A DNA stretch of 64,000 nt from Chiua virens (lineage: Eukaryota; Basidiomycota; Agaricomycetes; Boletales; Boletaceae), in the NCBI GenBank assembly GCA_019787685.1, contig JAHNUO010000004.1:1860001-1924000 (forward strand), read 5' to 3'. Under the pieces are notes generated by a model, which saw only the letters and a list, made by a program, of their open reading frames with translations, was not told where the DNA came from and made no database searches. The position numbers and the translations under genes were made by a program. Of the stretch, positions 23,812 through 35,823 are shown in pieces; the first letter of the stretch is position 1, and the number at the start of each line of letters is the position of its first letter.

Positions 23812-26800
23812 GTGTATTATCCTGGCCAGGATTCTTCGGATCCTGCAATCTCCATGCTAATTTGCTTGCAAGTTGTATTACACCATGCTCGCCCACCCAT
23901 CTACGTGCAGGATGACTACAAGATCTGTTGGTGCGATCCGTCGTGCTACAAGCTACTGTCAAAACGTAGTCGTAACCGACACTATCAAGCCGCCAGCCTC
24001 GATGAAATGCTGCCTTCTGTCAGTGACCTTGCTCCAAGCCCATCTCCAGAACACGATATTGTTAAGACCATGGACGCTGTGGCAGAGGTAGAGGTTGGTA
24101 TGGAAGACCTCGTTGAAGTCGAGGATATCGAAGAATCTTCGGACTTGGAGGAAGCAGTGGCCGATGCCAACGAACCTGGGCTCAAGTCTCAGGAGCTCGC
24201 CCCTTTTGGACTCAAGATTGTTGACAATGAGGACGTTTTACTGCGGTTTGATGAAGACGAGGAAGCTGGAGCTGACCATGACTCAGACATGCTATATCTC
24301 TCAGTTGCAGAAGTGGAAGATGAGGTCCGGGCATTCCTGGGCCTAGCAGAAGTGAAAGAGATGCACGCGTTCAGTATGCTTTTGGTTCCTAAGGTGACTG
24401 CTGTAACTAAAGCGGTTTCAGGGAACACATTGCTTTCAGACAAGGACCGAGATAACATCCGCGTTTTCAAGCTGAAATTGGTGTCAAATATGCCACAGAA
24501 CGTCTACACTCAGCTTCAACGCGCTTTTCAACATAAGATCGCACTCGACTCTGAATGGCTCATCATCCGCCGTGTCGCTCTCCTGTCACAGATCGTACCA
24601 CAGCCAATCAATTGTTGTGTTAATTCATGCATTGCTTTCACGCGCATATATGCTACCCTGGAAGAATGTCTGCTGTGTGGTGAAAAGCGTCACTCAACTT
24701 CGGGGGCACCTCGGCGCCAGTTTCCCTATATCCCCGTCATCCCCCGCCTTCAAGCATTTTTCCAGAACAAGGCCAAAATCGACCTACTTCTTTATCGTCA
24801 TCGGTTTGCGGCACCCCCTGGCACTGTGTCGGATGTCTTCGATGGTGCCTGGTACCGTGGTCTGTACCAAACGCCCGTTGTGATAGACGGTGTCCCTCAG
24901 CCCCATTTCCACTTCAGCAACAAACATGACATCGCCCTGGGCCTCGCCGTTGACAGCTATCTCCTCTTCAAACGTCGCCAAGGTGGTCCATGTGCGACAC
25001 CCATTCTTCTCCAGAATTTCAACATCCCACCGCAGATCCACACGCAGATGGAACATTTGATCTGTCTGGGGGTAATTCCTGGGCCACATCAGCCCAAAGA
25101 TCTTGGGTCGTTCCTTGCACCATTGGACGATGAACTGGCTATGCTTGCTGGTGGCGTCCGTACGTTTGATGCCAGCGCAGGTCATTTCTTTGCTTTGCAT
25201 GCATATTTGCTGTTCAAGAACGGGGATATTGTCGCCGTGGAGAAGCTACTCAACATTAAGGGACACAACGCGATTCATCCCTGCTGGTCATGTAATATCC
25301 AAGGGGTGCGCAATATCTCTGCGAAGGGCACTGTGTACTATGTTCCATTGCACACACCGCGTCTTGTGCAATCCGTCGACCCAAATCAACTCGAACTACA
25401 AACACATCACGAGTTTGAGGATACGATCAAGAAACTCACTGATCCTACGCTGATGAAGAAGAGATGCGAGGAGATTTCGAAGGAAACTGGTATCTGAGGG
25501 CCTCCAGTTTTGCAGCATGTCGGGAGTATCGACTACACAAAATCAATCCCCTGGGAATGGATGCATCTCTTCCTAGAGAATGTCATCCCTGCACTTGTGA
25601 ACTTCTGGACTGGGCGGTTCAAGGGTCTCGATAGCGGCATTGAGAGTTACGAGATCCCTCCTCATATTTGGGCGCAGATTGGCGAGGAGACTGCTCATGC
25701 AGTCTCTTCGATCCCTTCTTCTTTTGTTCGTGTTCTAGGTAACATCGCTGAGGACCGATCGACATTCACTGCCAAGGCCTGGGGGTTTTGGTACATGTAC
25801 ATCGCGCCAATCGTCCTGAAAGGACGATTTCAAAACAAGAAGTACTATGACCACATGGTCCTGTTGGCTAGACTGATGCGGATGATGATCAAGTTCACCC
25901 TCACAGCCGGTGAAATCGATGAGATTGAGAATGGACTCATTGAATGGGTCATTCTGTACGAAAGGTGAGTAATTGGTCCTGATGGTTGGTGAGGCTAATG
26001 TGCTCTATAGGTATTATTACCAACACAAAGAAGCTCGACTGTCCACATGCACGCTTCCGATCCATGGTCTCCTCCACGTTGCCGAAGGGATTCGGTTTTG
26101 TGGCCCCGTTTGGACGAGCTGGACGTTTTCAATGGAATGGTATTGTGGTGTCTTGAAAGAAGCCTTGTGATCCAGACGGTCTCCATGGAGCAGCCTCAAC
26201 TGTCGCATTTTACACATGGCTTACCTCGCACAGTTACGCGCCAAGTATGACCTAGAAGAAGAACTGGGGGATCTAAGTCGCAAACAGTGTCATGAAGAGG
26301 ACGATCTCAGGAGACATGAACACGTCTACTCTAATTGTGCGTAACTTTCCCTTCAAATGTGCACGCATACAATTCTAACTAGTAGGCGTACGCATAGATC
26401 CGACGCAGGTCCTACTAGGCCCATTTCATCCCAAGTTCCAACCCGATGCGGATTTACGCCGGCGTGTTGCCATCTACCTCAAACAAGTCGTAGGTGGTCG
26501 CTTCGATCAAGTACTTGCAAATACTCCACAGACCATGGCAACTTGGTCCAAGCTTCGCATCCGGTCAGGAGGAGATCGCATTGAAACATTCGAGTCCTTC
26601 CGCAGGTTTCAGCACTCACGGCGGGACAATACATTCGTACGCGTAAGTTAGAATTAATTCGGGCTCGTTGATCATTGATTTATCGCACGACTAACTTCGA
26701 TTCTCTTATTAGTATGAGATTCATTATGACATACCCCCGGGGCTAGCTCATCAAAACTCGCTTGATGTAATTTACTATGGGCGACTGGAGCGAATTCTGG

Positions 26801-27102
26801 TTTGTCAACTGGGTCCTGAACCCATATGGAGGGATTTCTCGGAGTCTACACACCTTCTTGTGCTTATCCTGCCGGTGAAGACAGAGGGTGAAGACGCGTC
26901 AAATATCACCACTCATTTCTCGAAATACATGGCACCTGTGATCACGGACTTGCGCAATATCAAGGCAGTTGTCGGACGAGTTGAGTCGCGCAATCAATGG
27001 GGAATCGTTGATCATTCTGTAGATTCTTGCATGGCTACATTTACAGCTGACTCAGAATTCGGCCAACTCGCGCAGGGGGGAGATGAGGAAACCAAGTATT
27101 GA
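23812..27102 (+). pseudogene. Plavaka/Tnp2-family transposase, two in-frame stops
   Basis: This is a transposase of the CACTA-like Plavaka group. An N-terminal Cys/His patch (ICWCDPSCYKLLSKRSRNRH, about 23920) is followed by an acidic linker. The core carries VFDGAWYRGL, HDIALGLAVDSYLLFKRR, NFNIPPQIHTQMEHLICLGV, IPGPHQPKDLGSFLAPL and NIKGHNAIHPCWSCNIQGVR, all typical of the family. Reading is cut by TGA at 25495-25497, but the same frame continues with GPPVLQHVGSIDYTKSIPW and WEWMHLFLENVIPALVNFW. After an intron at about 25965-26010, a second in-frame TGA at 26168-26170 again interrupts recognisable sequence (VLKEAL, stop, SRRSPWSSLNCRILHMAY). Exons near 26390-26640 and 26713-27102 complete the C-terminus. 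At both stops an Arg codon (CGA) is the likely ancestor, so the transposase is probably inactive. The start codon is uncertain. Confidence 0.8.
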
Positions 27103-27349
27103 CCATAGCAATCATCTCTCATCATCATCACGTACATTCACTTCTTTTCATTCCTGTCGCTCTATGCTGATTTTTCATTGTTAGGTCCGTGCGCTGATAG
27201 CCCAATGTACCTTTGTGTGTGCTGATGCGTTAGTGCACTTCTCAATACCTCGTAGTTGTGTTCCTTATTACAATGATTTGTCAATGTCCGTCAATGTTCA
27301 GTGTCGCAATGAAAAACTCTTGTTGTGTTAATCAGTGTACGTGACAATG

Positions 27350-27367
27350 AAAGTGCATTACTCAGTG
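27350..27367 (-). repeat. Right terminal inverted repeat of CACTA element
   Basis: This reads AAGTGCATTACTCAGTG up to 27367. Its reverse complement starts CACTGAGTA, like the left end at 18686. Confidence 0.7.
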
Positions 27368-27726
27368 GACGGAGCAATGATGATAAGCGTATTTACTTCC
27401 CACAGTGCATACCTTCTCGAGCTTTTGCAAAGTACTATTGATTGTGGTCGATCACTCCAACTCGTCAAGGCCTAAATTCAGGTACATGCAGTGCTTTGTG
27501 AAAGGTCTGCGTTAGAACCAAAGAGACCGAGTACGATATGAGGGGTAACGATAACAAGTAATCTACATTGATGGGGCTTTGGAATACCAAGAATGGTGCA
27601 CAGGCTCCGCGAGTCACAGTGCTCCTGCCACCAGTGTAACCTTCCCGCGGAAAGCGGAAGAAACTCGGGATGTACACATGGAACCAATCGAACGCGGGGC
27701 AAACGACAACGTAGTGTATTTCATTT
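27368..27726. other. Spacer right of the CACTA element
   Basis: No gene seen. The segment from about 27640 onward resembles the sequence just downstream of DUF6533 copy 3 (about 33820-33920) and copy 4. It therefore belongs to the DUF6533 duplication unit (3' flank). Confidence 0.5.
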
Positions 27727-29614
27727 TTAAGCATTCGAATCTTGGGTGTGGACTAGAGACTCCCTTGTGACCTCAATATGGATTTCGCCTCTCGAGCTTG
27801 AGCTCCCCATAGAGTTGTTAAAGAGCACATCGGACGCCGTCTGAGGGGTGGCATGAAATTCTGACAGGGTCATCGGAAGCGGATGCTCTTGCTCTTGTCG
27901 ACTTGTCTCCCTGAGATTGAAGAAAATACGAGAGGCGAGAATGCTGTGTAATACCATTTGAGGACTACGGGATTATATATATTAGCAAGGCCAGGTTTGC
28001 TAGTTTACAGAAGCTGGAAGGGACCGACGCAGTAGAGAAATTAGAGAAATGGATCTTTGCGTCGGGGATTAGAGACAGCTCGGTAGACTAATGGGGTGAA
28101 CTCACAGCGATAGCGTTGATCATTGAAAGTACTTTCAAATTATCAAGATCGCCAAACCGCGAGTGAAGCGTTATGATCAATGCTTACGCAAAATGATTAC
28201 CATGTACATCATCCCATCACGATATAATGTAGTGGACAATGGACCAGGATTATTCTGTTTCTTCATCCTCCGGAACGCTATCCAGTTCAAAATTAGCATA
28301 CCTAAAGGGGAGGAGCTCCTGAATATTTGTGCGGATGGAGCCATTGAAAGCTCACCCGTCTCATAGACCACCAGACAGCCATATTGAAGCGTCAAAGCTA
28401 GCGGGCCCTCGACTCCACCACAATCGAGAGCCTTGTAAATCGCTGTGGAGTAGACATAAACAGGATGAGTAGAAAAATGTGCTAGAAGAAGCGTACAGTT
28501 GGTAGGCTGAGTGACAATGATCTTTGAAGGCACGATGGCAAACACCATACAAACCTTGCAGTGATGTCAAACGGAGCGAAAGGAAAACATGTCAAAAGTA
28601 CACACCACTGCAAATATGCATACTCCAATAAGTATCCTCCTATTGCCGCTCCAGAATGCATATGTCCGTACGACGAGCATTGCTAATGTTAGGAAGTGAG
28701 ATCTAGGTTCATTATCGCAGGATATCGTCTTCTCACCTTCTGCGAGCAACATGCAAAGGTAGTATACCCCTAGGAGACAATGTCAGGGTTTCTTTCGGCA
28801 TAAACAAACAACTGACCGTTGGTCGCCGTCCCAAGAGGACCGCACTGGAAGCGAGATCCCATGTAAACTCAACAAACGAGCCGATATGAAGGACCCACGA
28901 AACTCGTTTCCGATGGAAGTACGACACGAGATGCTAAAGTTAAAAGGGATCTTCAGACTGATATTTGAAAGAAAGGAGTTGTGAATATACATGGAATCGC
29001 CAGCGTGAATGCAACAAAAGGCAGATAACGCGAGCTCGTAAAGTGGATTCTTGCAGGCGTCCACCTCGTACCGAACACTAATTCAACCTTGGCATTCGCT
29101 TCAGATCTGCTACCGAACACCCGATGGAACAGTGCACCGTAGACATACTTCATTTCTAAATGTTAGGCAATAGTCAAAAATCTGGTATGGAGTTTTTTAG
29201 TTGGATCCCGACGCTGGTCAATTCGTCCTGACCAGTAGTGCAGTCGCCGCAGCTGTGACACAATAAACAATGTTTTTAGTCAGTCGTTAGAGAATTCTGA
29301 GTCTCTTACAGACTCCGCACTGAAGAATAAAGATTCAGATGTCAACAGCGAGCTTCCACTAAATACAACGATAATCTGACCTCTGAACCATTCAGATATG
29401 ATTCCACTGCGACAACAGACATGAGTGAAATGGGACAAAATAACAGTGGAAGTGGGAAGTGCACCACGAGTTGATATATCCATGGCATAGGGTCTAGTAC
29501 CCTGATGACGAATCGTTGACGAGAAGAATTGACACTCACTGACACCCCTGCCGCAGTGGGCTCCCATCGATGTGAAGTTGGGTCAACAGCAGCGTCCGCC
29601 TGGACCGTCATCAC
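27727..29614 (-). CDS. DUF6533 multi-pass membrane protein, copy 2
   Basis: Second member of the local family, on the minus strand. It starts at tandem ATGs (MMTVQADAAVDPTSHRWEPT, 29614). The DUF6533 region lies at about 29120-29000 (GTRWTPARIHFTSSRYLPF). VRTYAFWSGNRRILIGVCIF lies near 28670-28610. A hydrophobic segment with NCTLLLAHFSTHPVYVYSTA is followed by LNWIAFRRMKKQNNPG and TTLYRDGMMYMVIIL (28300-28180). The last exon, MVLHSILASRIFFNLRETSR ... TRESLVHTQDSNA, stops at 27727. Exon order and intron sites match the other copies. Family function is unknown; a multi-spanning membrane location is expected. It looks the most complete of the four copies because it has both an ATG and the full C-terminus. 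Confidence 0.7.
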
Positions 29615-30498
29615 TATTCCAGTGACTCTAAAAAGCTTCTTCTTGATCGATCACTTGATCACGGGAATGGACACATTTAACAACTTGTAAAAATGTGCCC
29701 ATTCACTTGAAAGTAGTAGCATGGAGTCGTTGTTGCAGAGAACCGCAACGCCCAACACTTACGTACAACTGGAGGTACTACTAATTAAGTGTTAGGTTCC
29801 CAGCATACCCTGTTGAACGTTGATCCCTAGTTACTACTAATTGGAAACCGTTGACTTCCGGGTCCACCTTTCACCGACAAGTATTAGGTTGAATGTTTTG
29901 CTCGACTTTGCCAACAAATACGATCGATTGTGGCCCAAGGGAAAATGGGAAAATGCGCGCGAGAATGTGCATGTGGGGTGTTGCACGCACGATGATTCAT
30001 GATATACATAAGCACATTGATCACAACGTCAGCTTTCGGGCGACGACTCAGATCAGTGAACTGAAATTGCGTCAGACTGGTCAGGACTGGTCTGAGACCA
30101 AGTTCCAAGAAAAAAATGTTTTTAGGACCCTTGATTGCCTTTTTTATCGACTTTCAGCTCTGATTGGAGGCAGGCCCACAAGCACTAGTAAGGGCATCAC
30201 AAAATGCTCTTCCAGATGTGAGGGCACTCTTTCTGAGCACGGACCTCTATACCCATCTGCAGTGTCGATACATGGCATTCCTGCAACGGAAGTATTTCTG
30301 TCATCGTCGATGGTCAACGGCCAGAGCTGATAAAGAATGACAATAGAACGCGTCATGCATTTATGTTAAATAGCTTGGCCGTTTATAAATAAAGAGGCTT
30401 GCCCACAATACATGAAAAAGCATGACATGGTAAATACAACTGTCCTCGATCATGAATAACGTACCGATCAAGCCTGCGAGGAAAGACATCCAAACATC
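29615..30498. other. Spacer between DUF6533 copy 2 and GH3 copy B
   Basis: No supported gene. The part next to the DUF6533 start (about 29640-29860) shares motifs with the upstream flank of copy 3 (about 35840-35980), so it is part of the duplicated unit. Confidence 0.45.
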
Positions 30499-32709
30499 TT
30501 AGAATTCCTGGACGACTCGCGCCGCTAACCAATCCCGGAGCGTTTCATCCCATACCACGGTCGGAACCTTGGTTTGCACCGAGGCCGTCCCGGACGTGAG
30601 TGCCTTCCAGTCCCTATACTCGCCAAACGTGCCCTGCCGGAGGACGCGCACGACCGGGACGGCGAGTTTCCCAGCTTGCGAATCTTTCAGGTAATTTTCG
30701 TTGTGTCGTTGGATGTACGTGTGGATGTTTTGCGACACGGAGGTACGTGAAGGGTCTGAGCGGGGTTGCACGCGTCAACGATGTAAGACAAGATGATAGA
30801 CAAGGACTTGCCGTTCTCGCCAAGCGGTTCCACGAAGAAGCAATAACGAGGTATGCTTTCGCGAAAATCTGGAGACACACAAAACTCGGAGATGACTCCG
30901 AATGAATCTGAGACCGAGTTGAGGGCATCCAGGAGTTCTTGCCCGGACACGATTTCATTGGCAAGTCGTATATAAACACTGAAAAGTTCAGGTCAGTCCA
31001 GCCTCTTCGACATCGATCGGGTTTTTTGGCTCACCCTCGTCGCTGTCATGGTGAAAAGCGTGAGCGGATGGGGCATACTAAACGACCAATGTGACAAACC
31101 TCGACATAATGGATGATCGGTTGACCATCCCGAGGGTCAAATCCAACGACCTCAACGACATCTCCGAGACGATATCTCCATAGTCCATCTCTCGTGGTCA
31201 ACACCACCTCGTACTTGCCACCAACTTCGACGTTCCACTTTACAAACGACTTCAGGTCGTCTCATCACTCAGAAAGAGCAGTGTCACATACCGTCTGCGC
31301 GACGTACCGGGCTTCCTCGGGAGCATCGGTAGGTAGAAACTCCACGATGTCATCTGATCCAACGACCTTGTATAAGCTAGGATCCCGATGGTCATATGCG
31401 AGCGCAAGGAATGCTTCGCTACAGTTGATCCCCAACGTCTGCAGCTGAACGTCAGGTCCAATGTAGTGTCGGATCTATAATCGGGATCGAGTGGTCAACA
31501 TCTCTCAGATACAGATACACGTGGAACGCACTTCGGGGACGACGGTCTGGAATGGCCCACTTGAGATGGCAACGACAACACGTAATCCGGGCCAGATTTT
31601 GGTAAACCAGCCGTGTGATTGTGCGTCCCGACCAATCTTGCACAGTTCAGCTGCTCGTGCAGGGTTCGGAGGCAAGAATTTCTGATCAAAAAGGTCATGA
31701 TTGAACACTACTGCAATCTTCCTACAATAATTATTCACCAGGAGGTTCTCTCTCAGATGTTCCACGCCGACCAAGTCTGGAATGGTGCCTGTTTCAATGC
31801 AGTTGGTAAACGTGTCCCAATTTTCGTCGACTGTGCGGCAGAAATCGCGGAAGATGGTACTGAACATGGTGTTGATGAGCTCGACTTGAGGTTCATAGAG
31901 GGAGAAGAGCACATGAATGAAGAGAAAGGACTTGTAGTTGGAAATGAAGGAGGCAGCCAGTGGAGAAGAATGGTCCGGGACTAGACAGATGCAAAACATT
32001 AACCTGAGTCGCGAACATCCAGAAATTAACCTTGCATACCCCTTATTCCCTGGAGGAATGGATCTTTGTCGACGTGCTAGTAACAGCTTAGCAGCGAAAT
32101 GGGCGCATGAATGAAATACACACCATGTCGGTGTGCATTCTGATGGTACCCGTCGACATCAGACACACTGGCATCTTTAGGTTGACGTCGCCCTCCTCAT
32201 TAACACCCTCAACCACTTGTCGATACCCGAGGGAGTAAACGATACAATTCTTTCCTCCAGATTCGCTGACCGGATTAGAAGACTGCATCGTCAAGTGACG
32301 TCGACGTCGACATGTGTTCCGGATGGCGATATTTCGGAAAGTGTTTCGTTACACCAGAGGAGGTGCCAGCAGAGTGGGCTATGAACCCTGGGAAACCTGG
32401 AGACATCAGGTTTTCGATCGACGATAACTTGCAGGGTTCTTCGAACAGGCGTGACACGAAGGGACGGTAATTCTCGTAGACGCTAAGGTGAACACTGTCG
32501 TGAAACGTCTGGAGAATGTCAGTTTGACCATTCAGTTTGATGGCGCCTCGGAAGTCGGATAGGATTTCGGATTCGTCGAAGAATCTCGATAGAGAATTCG
32601 TTCTAACAATGTACGACAGCACGGTGTTCGCACGTTCGCGGAGACTCGTCGCAAGGGAGGGCGTGAGAACTGCGATGCGCGCAGGGGGGAATTCATGGAT
32701 TGAAGACAT
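30499..32709 (-). CDS. GH3-domain protein, copy B (acyl-amido synthetase-like)
   Basis: GH3 family (PF03321). Plant members adenylate carboxylic acids such as auxin or jasmonate and join them to amino acids; the fungal substrate is unknown. It starts at MSSIHEFPPARIAVLTPSL (32709). The N-terminal exon has LRERANTVLSYIVRT, ESEILSDFRGAI, YENYRPFVSRLFEE and LMSPGFPGFIAHSAGTSSG, which corresponds to the family's TSGTS nucleotide-binding site. The next exon (about 31960-31490) has the classic RENLLVN, PPNPARAAELCKIGR and HGWFTKIWPGLRVVVAI. A further exon (about 31460-31260) has LQTLGINCSEAFLALAYDHR followed by GSDDIVEFL. The C-terminal exons contain SFGVISEFCVSPDF and VPTVVWDETLRDWLAARV, with the stop at 30499. 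No premature stop was seen. Internal splice sites are approximate. Confidence 0.7.
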
Positions 32710-33215
32710 GATAGCGATTGAAATGTTGGAAGCATCCTAACGAAACAACCACTATATAAATAATGCCAAGTATAGTTGTGATGGTAGCCTACCTAGGCGT
32801 GTAACTAGTATCTTGGCTGTGAGTACTGGATCTCCCGTGGCGCACGAGTTGTAGCAACAGGCTGTGAGGGTACACATGTGGGTCTCTGGGAGGGAGCAGT
32901 GGGGAATTTGAAAGACATTTGTCTGAACGCCTACCCAATGGATAAGGTCGATGTTGGTGTATGGATCTGTCAAACTGGACAAGACACACGCAGGAGTCTG
33001 TCACAGTCGACCACGTACAAGAGTAACTTACCAGTGTGTGTACTAATGGGTCTTATTGTACGACGTTGATGATGGTATCGATCAAACAGTGGCTGTGGCA
33101 TCATTGATGTGAGTGGCTGTGCTATGTACTTCCCACCGACTGATCTACGAGATGCCACTGCATACTAGTCCGGTGAAAGATCTATGTAAGTGTTGAACAT
33201 GACGTTGCACGTGAA
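32710..33215. other. Spacer upstream of GH3 copy B
   Basis: No gene is recognised. It should include the GH3 copy B promoter. Short reading frames on both strands lack family resemblance. Confidence 0.45.
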
Positions 33216-33450
33216 CTACAGACTCCTTTTTAACCTCGATGCTGATCTCGCCACCCGACTTGAGCTCCGAATAGTGTTATTGATGAAGGTATTGGACGTC
33301 TGAGGCTGTGGCACGAAACTCCGTCAGCATCATCGAAGGTTGGTTTTCTTGCTCTCGTTGACTTGTCTCTCTGAGATCGAACAAGCAAGAATGCTGTGCA
33401 ATACCATTTGAGGACTACGGGATAATGTATGTCAGCAAGGCCGACACGAA
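33216..33450 (-). pseudogene. DUF6533 last-exon fragment (fifth copy)
   Basis: A stand-alone relic of the C-terminal DUF6533 exon. The minus strand contains the start of MVLHSILA and stretches matching QTS..FINNTI..SSSGGEI, preceded by the same GTAGTCCTCAAATGG block found at the other copies. A deletion removes the SRIFFN coding bases. Nothing of the rest of the gene is present. Confidence 0.7.
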
Positions 33451-33944
33451 GAAAATCTTACCTCCGACCCAGGCCGCCAGCTGCCCATGGGACCAGATCA
33501 CTATCGGATTGGCTTTTTTCTTCATTAGGTAACTTCATGCTCGTTCGGCTTTGTTGCACATATCTAGATCTGAATCAACTTGGTCGCCAGCGCACTGAAG
33601 GAGTCAAGACTCCACTCGTACGCATTTCCGTGTCCATAGGTAGTGCCTTCGTATAGAATTGAACACACACTATGTATATATGTCACATCAACGATGATCA
33701 AACTTTGCGTAGCACTTCATTTACTTATAACCGACACAATTTACAACGTAAATACTAATATTAGAGCACTGAGCGATAAATCTGATGAGTCCTGCCTTTC
33801 TCACACTCTTGCAGAAACCAAAAAAACTCGGGATGTGCACATGGAGCCAAACCAAAACTCACTTAGGAACGACAACGTAGTGGGTTTCACATTTAAGCAT
33901 TCGAATCTTGAATATGAACCACGGACTCCCTTGTGACCTCAATA
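33451..33944. other. Spacer with repeat shared by other flanks
   Basis: No gene. The stretch near 33565-33640 (AACTTGGTCGCCAGCGCACT and following) resembles segments at about 36175-36290 and 39970-40090. Confidence 0.5.
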
Positions 33945-35823
33945 TTAACCCCGCCACGCGAGCTTGAGTTTCCCTATAGAGTTGTTGAGGAACGCGTCGG
34001 ATGTCTGAGGTGCAGCATGGAATTCCGACAGGGTTATCGCCAGCTGGTTTTCTTGCTCTTGCTGGCTTGTCTCCCTAAGATTGAAGAAAATGCGGGAAGC
34101 AAGAATGCTATGCAGTACCATTTGAGGACTACGAGATAATGTGTGTGAGCAATGTCGGGTTTCTTGGTTTGTAGAAAGGGGACCAACGAATTGAGGGTGT
34201 CAGAGTACTGAATCTGTACGTCGGGAATTAGAGACGGCTCGGTAGACTATATGAAATAATCTCACAGAGGTGGTCAGCGCGACAACAGCATTGATCACCG
34301 AAAATACTTTCAAATTATCAAGATCGCCGAAAATTGAAAATGGCACTATGATCAATGCTCACGCGAAATGATTGCCATGTATAGCATCCCATCGTGATAT
34401 AATGAGGTGATCAATTGTCCGAGTAAATTCTGTTTTTCCATCCTCCGGAATGCTACCCAGTTCAAACCCAGCATGCCTGAAGGGAGGGAATGTTTACGAT
34501 ATCCACTCGGAAGCAGCATTGGAAACTTACTCATCTCGTAGACTATCAGGCCGATATATTGAAGCGCCATGGCCGCAGTACCTTGGACTCCAACGCAATC
34601 GAGAGTCTCATAGATCGCTGGAGTAACAAAAACAGGATGAGCAGATAAATGTACCGAGAAGAAGCGCACAGGTGGTAGGTTGACTGACAATGGTCTCTGA
34701 AGGTACGATGGCAATTGCCAGACAGACCTTGAAGCGAGGTCAAACAAGTGAAAGGAAAGCGCGTCGGAAGTACATACCACTGCAAATGTGCACATTCCAA
34801 TGAGTATTCCCTTGTCGCGTTTCCAGAACGCATATGTCCGTACGGCGAGCATTACTAATATTAGTGGAGTTGGATCTAGATATACACATTATCCAGGGAT
34901 ATCATTTTCAAGTTCTCACCTTCTGCGAGTACGATGCACAGGTAGTACATCACTGAAAGACAATATCCGAGTCGTGTGTATTTTCTTTCTACATGAATAG
35001 ACAACTGACCGTTTGTCGCCGTGCCGAGAAGTCCGCACTTAAAACGAGATCCTAGTTAAACATAATGTATGAACCGATAGGAATAAGTACGCTCACATAG
35101 CTTGTTTCCGATGGAGGTAAGACACGGGATGCTGATAATTAAATGGGTCATCAGACCGTCATATTTGAAAAAGAGCTGTGAACATACTTGGTAATCGCTA
35201 GCGCAAGCGCAACAAAAGGCAGATAACGCAAGCTCGTAAAGTGGATTCTTGCAAGCGTCCACCTCGTGCCGAATAGCCATTCAACCTCAGCAATTGCTTT
35301 AGGTCCGCTACGAAACATTCGACTTGGCAGTATGTTGTACACTTACTTCTTTTCTAAATGTCAGGCAATAGTCGAAAGACTGGGACAGAGATTGTCAGTC
35401 AGGACCCAGACGCCGATAATTTCGTCCTAACCAGTAATGCCATCGCCGCGACTGTGACACAGTTAGCAGCGTTCTTAGCTGGTCATCAACGAAGTTTCTC
35501 ACCAACTCCGCACTGAAACGTCAAGACTCAGGAATAGTTAACTCCCAACACGAACATGATCTCACCTCTGACACGTATAGATACGATTCCACTGTGGCAA
35601 CAGACATGGGCGACGAAATGACAGGGAGAAGGCGACATCTGGGAAGTGCACCACGAGTTGAAGACTTAAAGTAGCTTTGAACGGTGCCTAGTACCAAACC
35701 AGTCAGAAGTTTCGACGGAAAGGATGATCACACTAAGAATTGACACTCACTGACAAGTTACAACCCTGCCAGTGGGCTCCGATCGGTGTGAAGTAGTGTT
35801 AATAGTAACGAAGTTGACATCAT
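33945..35823 (-). CDS. DUF6533 multi-pass membrane protein, copy 3 (frameshifted tail)
   Basis: Third family member. The start region has tandem ATGs at 35823 (MMSTSLLLTLLHTDRSPLAG), in a frame different from copies 2 and 4. DUF6533 exon: VEWLFGTRWTLARIHF and SLRYLPFVALALAI (about 35290-35190). Then MLAVRTYAFWKRDKGILIGM (34852), LGLNWVAFRRMEKQNLLG and TSLYHDGMLYMAIIS (about 34470-34360). The last exon, MVLHSILASRIFFNLRETSQ (34121), matches the others until NNSIG. One extra base then shifts the frame relative to copies 1, 2 and 4, replacing the conserved SSSRGGV..TRES tail with KLKLAWRG and a stop at 33945. The protein could still be functional with a shorter tail, but it may be a pseudogene. 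Confidence 0.6.

Larger units (their letters stand above)
18686..27367 (+). mobile_element. CACTA/Plavaka-type DNA transposon
   Basis: The left end reads CACTGAGTATCATCTAGG at 18686. The right end is the inverted form, ATTACTCAGTG ending at 27367, so the termini are CACTGAGTA in both orientations. Subterminal CACTGAT/CAGTGT motifs recur just inside both ends (for example 18718, 18755, 27299, 27333), as is usual for CACTA elements. The 8.7-kb interior carries a Plavaka-family transposase (+, 23812-27102, broken) and a long antisense companion gene (23423-19149). The flanking trinucleotides AAC and GAC match only in part, so the target-site duplication is imperfect or decayed. The element sits between DUF6533 copies 1 and 2. 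Confidence 0.75.
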
